Source: Chlamydiales bacterium (GTDB taxonomy: Bacteria; Chlamydiota; Chlamydiia; Chlamydiales; JAACFD01). From it: a stretch of DNA of 8,136 nt. Each line of letters begins with the position of its first letter. The first letter of the stretch is position 1. Location: contig JAACFD010000083.1 of the NCBI GenBank assembly GCA_009937555.1, forward strand, positions 1-8,136, written 5' to 3'. Both the position numbers and the translations under genes were made by a program. The notes beneath the pieces are model-generated. The model was not told where the DNA came from. It searched no databases and was given only the letters and a program-made list of their open reading frames with translations. This document shows, one piece after another, positions 1 to 6,000 of this stretch.

Positions 1-2
1 AT

Positions 3-188
3 AAAAAGGGTATTGCTAAAGAGTTAGATGTTATTGTTATGAAAATGCTTTCTCCTCGGAATAGCCGCTATAGGGGGATTCAAGAAATTTTAATTGATCT
101 TGAGACTTTTTACAAAAGGCGTTCTTTTAAGTTAAAAATGAAAGATTTTGTTTCGTCTGTAAAGAACTTATTACAAATGCGTTTGTAG
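3..188 (+). CDS. C-terminal end of a probable Ser/Thr protein kinase (5' end outside window)
   Basis: An open frame enters from the left edge and ends at TAG 186-188, giving 61 residues. The piece LDVIVMKMLSPRNSRY, followed by an I-x-E-I-L-I-D-L-E segment, matches the last helices of Hanks-type Ser/Thr kinases, where a conserved Arg (here in SRY) precedes a helix rich in acidic and leucine residues ('kaL-p-RY-s-eel--dLe'). About 25 basic residues follow, ending QMRL, with no membrane segment. The ATP site and catalytic loop lie outside the window, so activity cannot be judged. The remnant could also belong to a multidomain kinase whose kinase domain is at its C-terminus. The family call rests on this short tail only. 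The gap to mnmE is 80 bases with no convincing terminator hairpin, so cotranscription with mnmE is possible. Confidence 0.6.
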   Translation, partial: KKGIAKELDVIVMKMLSPRNSRYRGIQEILIDLETFYKRRSFKLKMKDFVSSVKNLLQMRL

Positions 189-268
189 TATGAGGCATTT
201 CTGCTTCCTTAAAAGAGGTGTTTAAGATATTATTTCATTATTAATATCTCTATTATATGTAGTAACTT

Positions 269-1651
269 ATGTATTTTAATCACGCCCTTTCACGGCAGGA
301 TGAAACTATTGCGGCTATTTCTACTCCTCCTGGAGAAGGTGGTATAGCCGTTATCCGAATATCTGGTTTACAAGCCCTAGATATAGCTAGGGCAATTTCT
401 AACCTCTCTTTCAGTAGTGCTGAAAGCCATAAAGCTTATTACGGTAAAGTTCTAGATTCTAACCAAGTGATAGACTCAGCTTTATTTTTAGTTATGCTAG
501 GAGGGCGTTCTTATACTGGTGAAGAGACAGTAGAAGTGCACTGTCACGGAGGAAGTCTAATAAGTAAAAAGGTCTTAGACTTAATTATTAAGGCTGGAGC
601 AAGACCTGCAGCACCAGGAGAGTTTACCTTCCGTGCATACATGAACAATAAGATTGATTTGGCTCAAGCAGAAGCTGTCCAAGAGGTTATATCAGCAAAA
701 AATGAGTATGCTCTTAAAGCCTCTGAGCTTCACTTAGAAGGGGGGCTGTCTAAAAAAGTTAAAAGCTTACAGAAAAAACTATTAGATCTAGTTGCAATAT
801 TTGAAGCCTGGGTAGATTTTCCTGAAGAAGGCTTGGAGTACATGACCCTTGAGCAGATGAAAGAAGAGTTGTCTGAAATTATTAGCAGTATTGAGCACCT
901 CTCCTCCAGTTATCACGAAGGGAAAACCATTAGAGAAGGTATCTCATTATGTCTAGTAGGTTGCCCAAATGTAGGTAAGTCATCGTTAATGAATGCTTTA
1001 TTAGATGATGATAGAGCTATAGTAACTGATATTGCAGGAACTACAAGAGATACTTTGGAGGAGCACTTAACAATCAATGGCTTAAACTTTAAATTGCTTG
1101 ATACAGCAGGAGTTAGAGAAACAGATGAACTTGTTGAGTCCGAGGGTATAAAGCGAACATTCAAAGCTCTTAAAAAAGCTGAATTAGTACTATGGGTTGT
1201 TGATCAAAATAGAGGTATGCAGGAGCATGATCAACTAATTTTAAAAGAAGTAGCTTTTGATAAAACTATTTTAGTTTGGAATAAATCGGACCTGCCCAGT
1301 GATAAAGAAAAGCTTTCTCCGGCAAAAGATCTGCTTCAAGTTAATCTTTCAGCTAAGTATGGGGAAGGGCTAGAGCTTTTAAAAGAGCATATCAACTCTA
1401 TCATATGGAAAGAAGGAAAGCTTCCAGACCAGGATCAAATTTTAGTTACGCAATCAAGACATAAAGAAGCTTTGGATCGCTCTTCAGAATTACTTGCAAA
1501 GAGCTTAAATGCACTTTCTGAAGATGTGTCGGCTGAATTTATAGCTTATGACAGTAAGCAAGCTCTTAAGGAGCTGGGGTCTATTATAGGAATTAATGTA
1601 AGTGAAGAAGTTTTAGGGGCTATATTTTCAAAGTTCTGTATAGGTAAGTAA
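269..1651 (+). CDS. mnmE: tRNA uridine-5-carboxymethylaminomethyl modification GTPase MnmE (TrmE/ThdF)
   Basis: MnmE works with MnmG (GidA) in the cytoplasm to install the cmnm5 group on wobble U34 of certain tRNAs, using a folate one-carbon donor and GTP hydrolysis. All three regions of the family are visible in 460 residues, a normal length. The N-terminal folate-binding domain starts at DETIAAISTPPGEGG (11-25). The middle is helical. The inserted G domain carries G1 GCPNVGKS (231-238), the TDIAGTTRD loop (253-261), G3 DTAG (278-281) and G4 NKSD (338-341). The protein ends exactly in CIGK (457-460), the C-x-G-K motif whose cysteine is required for modification. An in-frame TAA lies two codons upstream, so ATG 269 is the first possible start. 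No clear Shine-Dalgarno sequence precedes it. nth follows after one base, which suggests a shared transcript. Confidence 0.97.
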   Translation: MYFNHALSRQDETIAAISTPPGEGGIAVIRISGLQALDIARAISNLSFSSAESHKAYYGKVLDSNQVIDSALFLVMLGGRSYTGEETVEVHCHGGSLISKKVLDLIIKAGARPAAPGEFTFRAYMNNKIDLAQAEAVQEVISAKNEYALKASELHLEGGLSKKVKSLQKKLLDLVAIFEAWVDFPEEGLEYMTLEQMKEELSEIISSIEHLSSSYHEGKTIREGISLCLVGCPNVGKSSLMNALLDDDRAIVTDIAGTTRDTLEEHLTINGLNFKLLDTAGVRETDELVESEGIKRTFKALKKAELVLWVVDQNRGMQEHDQLILKEVAFDKTILVWNKSDLPSDKEKLSPAKDLLQVNLSAKYGEGLELLKEHINSIIWKEGKLPDQDQILVTQSRHKEALDRSSELLAKSLNALSEDVSAEFIAYDSKQALKELGSIIGINVSEEVLGAIFSKFCIGK

Positions 1652-1652
1652 A

Positions 1653-2276
1653 TTGAAGAGAAAAGAGAAGAGAATAGTTGAAATTCTAGATCATTATTTT
1701 CCTGATCCGCCAATTCCTTTAGAGCATACAAGCTCTTATACTTTGCTGATTGCTGTTTTGCTCTCAGCTCAGTGCACAGATGAGAGGGTAAACAAAGTTA
1801 CACCAGAGCTTTTTAGCTTAGCCAAAACACCAGAAGAAATGATCCAACTTACTGTTGAGAAAATTAAAAGCATTATAAGGCCTTGTGGTCTTTCTCCTAA
1901 AAAATCTCAAGCCATCTATGACTTATCTCATATTTTATTAGATAAGCATCAAGGCGAGGTGCCAGATAACTTTGAAGATTTAGAGGCTCTTCCTGGAGTA
2001 GGGCATAAAACAGCTTCTGTTGTTATGTCACAAGCATTTGGCTATGCAGCTTTTCCTGTTGATACGCATATACACCGTTTAGCCCGAAGGTGGGGGCTCA
2101 GCTCAGGTAGATCTGTAGTGCATACAGAAAGAGACCTGAAACATGCTTTTCCTGAGAGTTTATGGAATAAGCTACACCTTCAGATTATTTATTTCGGCCG
2201 AGCCTTCTGCCCAGCAAAGAAGCATGATAAAAAAGCCTGCCCTATCTGTTCATGGGCGAATAAGGGGGAAGACTAG
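1653..2276 (+). CDS. nth: Endonuclease III-type DNA glycosylase/AP lyase, atypical Fe-S region
   Basis: Endonuclease III removes oxidised pyrimidines and cleaves the resulting abasic site in base excision repair. The 207 residues contain the HhH-GPD core: a helix-hairpin-helix LPGVGHKTA (113-121) with the expected catalytic lysine K119, and FPVDTHIHRLA (134-144) with the catalytic aspartate D137. The C-terminus has only three cysteines, C186, C196 and C199 (C-x9-C-x2-C). E. coli Nth has C-x6-C-x2-C-x5-C, so a classical 4Fe-4S cluster is unlikely as written. The start is TTG 1653: an in-frame TAG at 1641-1643 leaves no earlier ATG/GTG/TTG, and the next ATG is 62 codons in and would delete part of the core. 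A weak AGG (1642-1644) lies 8 bases upstream of the TTG. Only one base separates it from the mnmE stop, which supports translational coupling. The adjacency to mnmE is also known in Chlamydia. Confidence 0.93.
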   Translation: MKRKEKRIVEILDHYFPDPPIPLEHTSSYTLLIAVLLSAQCTDERVNKVTPELFSLAKTPEEMIQLTVEKIKSIIRPCGLSPKKSQAIYDLSHILLDKHQGEVPDNFEDLEALPGVGHKTASVVMSQAFGYAAFPVDTHIHRLARRWGLSSGRSVVHTERDLKHAFPESLWNKLHLQIIYFGRAFCPAKKHDKKACPICSWANKGED

Positions 2277-2279
2277 GTG

Positions 2280-2882
2280 TTAGACATTTTTTAATGAAAG
2301 AGTGATTAATGAAGCTAGGTCAAGTTTGTCTTCTTCACTTTCATGTAAGGTTTTTTGAATTGCTTTTTGAGCAACTTGTTGCTTATATCCTAAATTAACC
2401 AGGGCATTAATAGCGTCTTTTATGGTGGGAGCATTTAGTGAAAGTTTTTCACCTGCTTGGCTTAAGGCTGGCTCTACTTGTTTCTCAAGTTTGTCCTTAC
2501 TTTCAACAATAAGCCTCTGCGCTGTTTTCTTGCCTATCCCAGGAACTAGGCATATAGCACTAACATCTTCTTCAGAGATGGCCTTCTGTAATCGCTCTAA
2601 GCCAAGGTGTCCTACTAAGCAAAGAGCCGTTTTGGGGCCAATACCTGAGATGTGGATTAGCATTTCAAAGGTAGACTTTTCATCAGCATTTAAAAAACCG
2701 TAAAGAGATTGTGCGTTCTCTCGAACAACAAATGATGTGAAAAGTGTAAGTTGCGCACCAATTTTTGGTGCTTGAGCTAAAACATTGGGGCCAATATTAA
2801 TCTCATAACCAACTCCATTAACCTCTAAAACAAGTTTTGAAGATTCTAAAGAGCAAATCGTTCCTTTTAAGAATGCAAACAT
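2280..2882 (-). CDS. ruvA: Holliday junction branch migration protein RuvA
   Basis: RuvA tetramers bind Holliday junctions and load the RuvB motor for branch migration in recombinational repair. The 200-residue length and three-domain layout are standard. Domain I (about 1-64) begins MFAFLKGT and contains VVRENAQSLYGF. Domain II carries two helix-hairpin-helix motifs, ISGIGPKTAL (78-87) and VPGIGKKTA (113-121). After a linker, the small domain III (about 152-200) that contacts RuvB begins around TIKDAINAL. The acidic pin, E55-D56 in E. coli, reads E55-N56 here. On the minus strand AAAAGG (plus positions 2888-2893) sits 5 bases before the ATG, a good ribosome binding site. Neither ruvB nor ruvC is adjacent; the gene stands alone, convergent with nth (stops 3 bases apart) and divergent from the PilZ-like gene. 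The sequence reads much like chlamydial RuvA, by memory rather than alignment. Confidence 0.96.
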   Translation of the reverse strand: MFAFLKGTICSLESSKLVLEVNGVGYEINIGPNVLAQAPKIGAQLTLFTSFVVRENAQSLYGFLNADEKSTFEMLIHISGIGPKTALCLVGHLGLERLQKAISEEDVSAICLVPGIGKKTAQRLIVESKDKLEKQVEPALSQAGEKLSLNAPTIKDAINALVNLGYKQQVAQKAIQKTLHESEEDKLDLASLITLSLKNV

Positions 2883-3036
2883 AGCTACCTTTTGTTAGTG
2901 GCTTACTTTTGAAAGAATCCCTGCTAATTGCCTCGAATTAGCATAGCTAGCGGATTTGAAGGATTCTTTGTTTAAATTATTAGAGATATATAGTATTCAA
3001 TTAGAAGAAAGTTGTTAAGTAATAAAGGTTCAAAAG
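2883..3036. promoter_or_regulatory. Divergent intergenic region between ruvA and the PilZ-like gene
   Basis: This 154-base spacer must contain the start signals for ruvA (leftward) and the PilZ-like gene (rightward). It holds nested inverted repeats at 2912-2969 (listed separately) and ribosome binding sites at both edges. A possible rightward -10, TATAGT (2989-2994, five of six consensus bases), has TTGTTT (2968-2973) 15 bases upstream as a poor -35. I could not find a convincing leftward promoter for ruvA. The candidate hexamers are weak in such AT-rich DNA. Confidence 0.45.
2912..2969. repeat. Nested inverted repeats (9-bp outer arms, 7-bp inner arms)
   Basis: The outer arms are AAAGAATCC (2912-2920) and GGATTCTTT (2961-2969), exact reverse complements. 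Inside lie GCTAATT (2923-2929) and AATTAGC (2936-2942), also exact complements around the 6-base loop GCCTCG. Two overlapping 6-bp palindromes, TAGCTA (2944-2949) and GCTAGC (2946-2951), fall between the inner dyad and the outer right arm. The arrangement could be paired operator sites for a dimeric regulator of the divergent genes, or a folded 5' leader RNA for either gene. A simple terminator is unlikely: no gene ends here, and no uninterrupted T-run follows on either strand. Confidence 0.6.
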
Positions 3037-4158
3037 ATGGGTTATATCACTTCTATCTGTCATCTGACATTAGCTCTATCCTCTCCAGCTGTATCTGATA
3101 AAGGGTTTAAAATACCTTTTCAGCTTTCAGGGGGAGACAACCCATTACTAGTTTTTGTCTTTATAGGGATATTAGGCTTAATAGCTTTAAATGTTATCTT
3201 TTACATTGGTTTTCAGATATTTAAATCTTATAAATTCACAAAGATTTGTGAGAATGCAGGTCTTGAAAGTGATGAAATAGGTTCTTTAAGGAGCTATATT
3301 GCTCGTTTTCACTATCCAAACCCTTTATTCTTATTGATTAAGCGATCATACTTCGATGGTTTTATGAACCAAGTAGCGCATGTTGTTTACACTTCACGAT
3401 CTAGTGAGAAAGAAAATTTTATCGAATCGCAGTTTTTTGCTTCTATCAGGGCAAAACTTGGTTTTGAGCATGACTTTGGTGAAAAGCAGTTAACCTCTTC
3501 TAGAGCCCTTCTTAGAAACTTCCCAATGCAGGTTCACTTCCGAGATAATAACTTAGATTATACATTTACGTTTCAAGCGAAAATCATTGAGAACTATGAG
3601 TTCTTTTTAGTTATAGAGCCCCCTGAAGATGAAGATATGAGAAAATTTATCATAAGAAAGGCAAAAGCTCCTTTAGACATACAGTTTGTTAGAGATAATG
3701 ACAGCGAGTACTTCTTTAATACCTATCTTGTTAGATCAAGTACTATTTATGATAAAAAATGGGTTATTCAGCATTCTTCTCAATTGATTAAAGGAGATCC
3801 TCAAAAAGCAATTCATATTAACCTTAGTGTACTTTGTGGCGGGTTTCAAGAATTTGAGGTAAAAGAAAGCCAAGGTAAAATTGTTTTGTTAACTAAAAAA
3901 GAGGTTCGTTTCTTAGTAGAGGAGGATTTAAATCTGCCTAAAGGGGCTACTATTTTAATGACATTTGATCTTATGGGTACACCAGTTAGCTTTCAAGGGA
4001 CAGTTGAAAAGGTTACGGATAGAGGAGGGAAAAAGCAGTTCAAAATGCCTCTTAAAGGACTTACTGAAGATGTAAGACTGTTGATTACTAAATTTTTGTA
4101 TCAGCAAAAAGCAGAAGAAGAGGCTACTGAAGAAGAGGAAAAAGAAGCTTCAAGCTAA
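3037..4158 (+). CDS. Single-pass membrane protein with a degenerate PilZ-like C-terminal region
   Basis: The 373 residues start with a short polar/hydrophobic stretch and have one strong transmembrane segment at about 36-62 (PLLVFVFIG to GFQIF). A basic stretch follows, so the large remainder is probably cytoplasmic. Residues 163-195 (MQVHFRDNNLDYTF, then FFLVIEPPE) resemble the YcgR-type N-terminal beta domain. Residues about 212-355 resemble a PilZ barrel, best at the end: LPKGATILMTFDL (300-312), a G-x-V strand (321-323), then a terminal helix VRLLITKFLYQ (346-356). PilZ domains normally bind c-di-GMP through R-x3-R and D/N-x-S-x2-G. No Arg pair is present before HINLSVLCGG (260-269), where only a shifted NxS/GG remains. 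The tail 359-373 is glutamate-rich. AAAGG (3024-3028) lies 8 bases before ATG 3037, and an in-frame TAA at 3016 excludes longer forms. The fold assignment is inference, and the role is unknown. Confidence 0.55.
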   Translation: MGYITSICHLTLALSSPAVSDKGFKIPFQLSGGDNPLLVFVFIGILGLIALNVIFYIGFQIFKSYKFTKICENAGLESDEIGSLRSYIARFHYPNPLFLLIKRSYFDGFMNQVAHVVYTSRSSEKENFIESQFFASIRAKLGFEHDFGEKQLTSSRALLRNFPMQVHFRDNNLDYTFTFQAKIIENYEFFLVIEPPEDEDMRKFIIRKAKAPLDIQFVRDNDSEYFFNTYLVRSSTIYDKKWVIQHSSQLIKGDPQKAIHINLSVLCGGFQEFEVKESQGKIVLLTKKEVRFLVEEDLNLPKGATILMTFDLMGTPVSFQGTVEKVTDRGGKKQFKMPLKGLTEDVRLLITKFLYQQKAEEEATEEEEKEASS

Positions 4159-4224
4159 AAAGCTCTTTTCAAATTAGCAAAATATTTTTACACTCGTTTC
4201 AGATACTCTTAATAAGTGTGGCTT
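4159..4224 (+). promoter_or_regulatory. Spacer before the histidine kinase with a possible promoter
   Basis: This 66-base AT-rich spacer contains TTTACA (4187-4192, five of six -35 consensus bases). TAATAA (4210-4215) lies 17 bases downstream as a weak -10. If real, transcription would begin only a few bases before ATG 4225, giving an almost leaderless mRNA; this agrees with the lack of a Shine-Dalgarno sequence there. AATTAGC at 4172-4178 repeats the inner arm of the dyad upstream of the PilZ-like gene. There is no strong terminator after the PilZ-like gene, so read-through is equally possible. Confidence 0.25.
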
Positions 4225-6000
4225 ATGAACTTAACTTTTAGAAAAAAACTATTTTTAAGTCTTTTTGTACTATTTTTTACATTTATAGCCATTATTTTCC
4301 CTTTTGCCCACCTTCCTATTATTACCCTATTTCAAAAAGCACTGTTTATCCAGACAACAAGTTTTTCGAGGAAATTGAAGGAGATGTCTACTAAAGAGGA
4401 TATGATCCATTTTCTCAAGGAGAAGGAGTATACCTTTTTTATTCGTGTTACAGTTTTAGATGAAGCGGGGAGTGTTTTTTATGATTCACATGCTGAGAAA
4501 ATACTTGGTAAACAGTATAACTCAGATTTTGTAACTAGGCACCCTGTTATTGCAATGGCTCTTGAAGAAGGAAGTGCTTATAAAGAGGCTTATTCAGAGT
4601 TGTTTAAGCAGAGATTGGCATATACTGCTGTAACTTTTAGTGCTAAAGATGGGAAAAGGTATATTGTAAGAACAGCGTATCCGATAAGATATATTGAAGA
4701 TATGATAGGCTTTTTTGAGCTAGCACTGGTATTTCTTAGCTCATTTTTACTTTTCTTGTTTAGCTTAATGACTTGGGCTTTAACTCATTACCTTAGTTCT
4801 CCTATACACAAAATTATTAGTGTTATTAGCCCTTATCATCAGGGTAAGATAGATGATTTATCTAAAATCTCACTAGATTCGGAGCAGTTTTCAGGAGAGT
4901 TTGGTAAGTTAGCAGATACACTGCAGCAGCTTTCAAAGAAAGTTCAAGAGCAAATGAAGCACACAGAACTTGAAAAAGCAAGAAGAGAAACAATACTAGA
5001 TGCTCTAGTCGAAGGGGTAGTGGCTATTGGAGCAGATAAGAAAATATATTATGCCAATGTAGCTGCAGGTAATATGCTAGGTGATCCTGCTCTTCAACTT
5101 AGTAATAAGTATTTTCATGAAATTAATGAGCCAGATTGTGAGAAGCTTATTAAGCAAGCTATTGAATGCCGAGAGATTGTTAGTGAGGCTATTCACCTTA
5201 GACACAAGCCTGATTCTTACATAAAATCTATCATCGTCCCTATGGAGCACAGTAATGAAGTTGTGATGATACTTCAAGATCATACAGACTATTATAAAAC
5301 GATTGAGATGAAAAAGGATTTTATCGCAAATGCTTCACATGAGTTAAAAACTCCTATAACTATAATTAGAGGATACTCTGAAACTCTAAGGGACTATAAA
5401 GACCTTGATAGCAATACTGTGGATGGTATCACAGAGAAAATTATTAGCACCTCTAACCGAATGAACCGATTGATTCAGGATTTATTGTTACTCTCAGATT
5501 CGGAAAGTATTGCAAACTACAACTTGTCTAAAGTTGACCTAAATCATTTAGTTAAACTTTGTATTCAGGACATCAAAACTCTTCACCCAGAACGCACACT
5601 AAAGTCTGATTTTCTGGATGAAACTTTTTATGTAAATCTAGATAGAGAGCTTTTCAAAGTAGCTATTATGAATCTTCTTAAAAATGCTGTCCGTTACTCA
5701 GAAGCAGGAACTATTGTTACGATACAGATTACAAGAAATGAGCAGCATATAGAACTGAAAGTTTCAGACCAAGGAAAGGGGATTCCTGAAGCAGATCAAC
5801 CTTATATTTTTGACCGTTTTTATACAGTTGATAAATCACATTCAAGAAAGATGGGGGGGTCAGGTCTAGGGCTTTCTATAACAAGGGCAATTGTAGAAAA
5901 GCATAGGGGAAGTATTAAGCTGGAGTCAAAAGAGAAGGTTGGAACAAGCTTTATTATTACGCTAACAGAAAGTAAAGAAGAGGGTTTGCATGAGTATTGA
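4225..6000 (+). CDS. PhoR/WalK-type membrane sensor histidine kinase
   Basis: This is a transmembrane sensor that autophosphorylates a histidine and passes the phosphate to a response regulator. From ATG 4225 it has 591 residues: TM1 about 8-32, an extracytoplasmic sensor about 33-160 of the PhoR type (RVTVLDEAGSVFYDSH), TM2 about 163-187, a HAMP-like linker and coiled coil to about 252, and a PAS domain about 254-355. HisKA contains ASHELKTP with H372, and its HELKT also fits the phosphatase motif. The HATPase_c domain has the N-box NLLKNAVRYS (N487), G1 DQGKGIP, the F-box FDRFY and G2 GGSGLGL (544-550). A GTG at 4216 in the same frame would add three residues; ATG is preferred because MNLTFRKK gives a normal start before TM1. 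No strong Shine-Dalgarno sequence is seen for either. No response regulator is in the window. The end overlaps moxR by 11 bases. The exact subfamily (PhoR, WalK or other) is uncertain, so no symbol is given. Confidence 0.93.
   Translation: MNLTFRKKLFLSLFVLFFTFIAIIFPFAHLPIITLFQKALFIQTTSFSRKLKEMSTKEDMIHFLKEKEYTFFIRVTVLDEAGSVFYDSHAEKILGKQYNSDFVTRHPVIAMALEEGSAYKEAYSELFKQRLAYTAVTFSAKDGKRYIVRTAYPIRYIEDMIGFFELALVFLSSFLLFLFSLMTWALTHYLSSPIHKIISVISPYHQGKIDDLSKISLDSEQFSGEFGKLADTLQQLSKKVQEQMKHTELEKARRETILDALVEGVVAIGADKKIYYANVAAGNMLGDPALQLSNKYFHEINEPDCEKLIKQAIECREIVSEAIHLRHKPDSYIKSIIVPMEHSNEVVMILQDHTDYYKTIEMKKDFIANASHELKTPITIIRGYSETLRDYKDLDSNTVDGITEKIISTSNRMNRLIQDLLLLSDSESIANYNLSKVDLNHLVKLCIQDIKTLHPERTLKSDFLDETFYVNLDRELFKVAIMNLLKNAVRYSEAGTIVTIQITRNEQHIELKVSDQGKGIPEADQPYIFDRFYTVDKSHSRKMGGSGLGLSITRAIVEKHRGSIKLESKEKVGTSFIITLTESKEEGLHEY

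Noticed and set aside
189..268. Promoter before mnmE (TATTAT at 251-256)
   Set aside because: The -10-like hexamer is good, but no -35-like sequence lies at 16-18 bases upstream, and such hexamers are common in AT-rich DNA.
913..1164. Minus-strand open frame of 83 codons inside mnmE
   Set aside because: It is the complement of the MnmE G domain, with low-complexity Ser/Val-rich translation and no ribosome binding evidence.
2270..2292. Possible bidirectional terminator between the convergent nth and ruvA genes
   Set aside because: A run of six T is present at 2285-2290, but no inverted repeat precedes it; GACTA and TAGAC there are not complementary in hairpin orientation.
2422..2703. Plus-strand open frame of 93 codons opposite ruvA
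   Set aside because: It is the shadow of an unambiguous RuvA on the other strand; its translation matches no recognisable family.
4136..4170. Possible terminator hairpin after the PilZ-like gene (AAGCTT/AAGCT repeats)
   Set aside because: The arms pair only with mismatches and bulges, and no T-run follows, so it is not a credible intrinsic terminator.
4216..4218. GTG as start of the histidine kinase
   Set aside because: It adds only three residues and has no Shine-Dalgarno support; ATG 4225 gives a more typical N-terminus before the first membrane helix.
5077..5283. Minus-strand open frame of 68 codons inside the histidine kinase gene
   Set aside because: It lies wholly within the PAS-coding region of a convincing kinase, and nothing in the translation looks like a protein domain.
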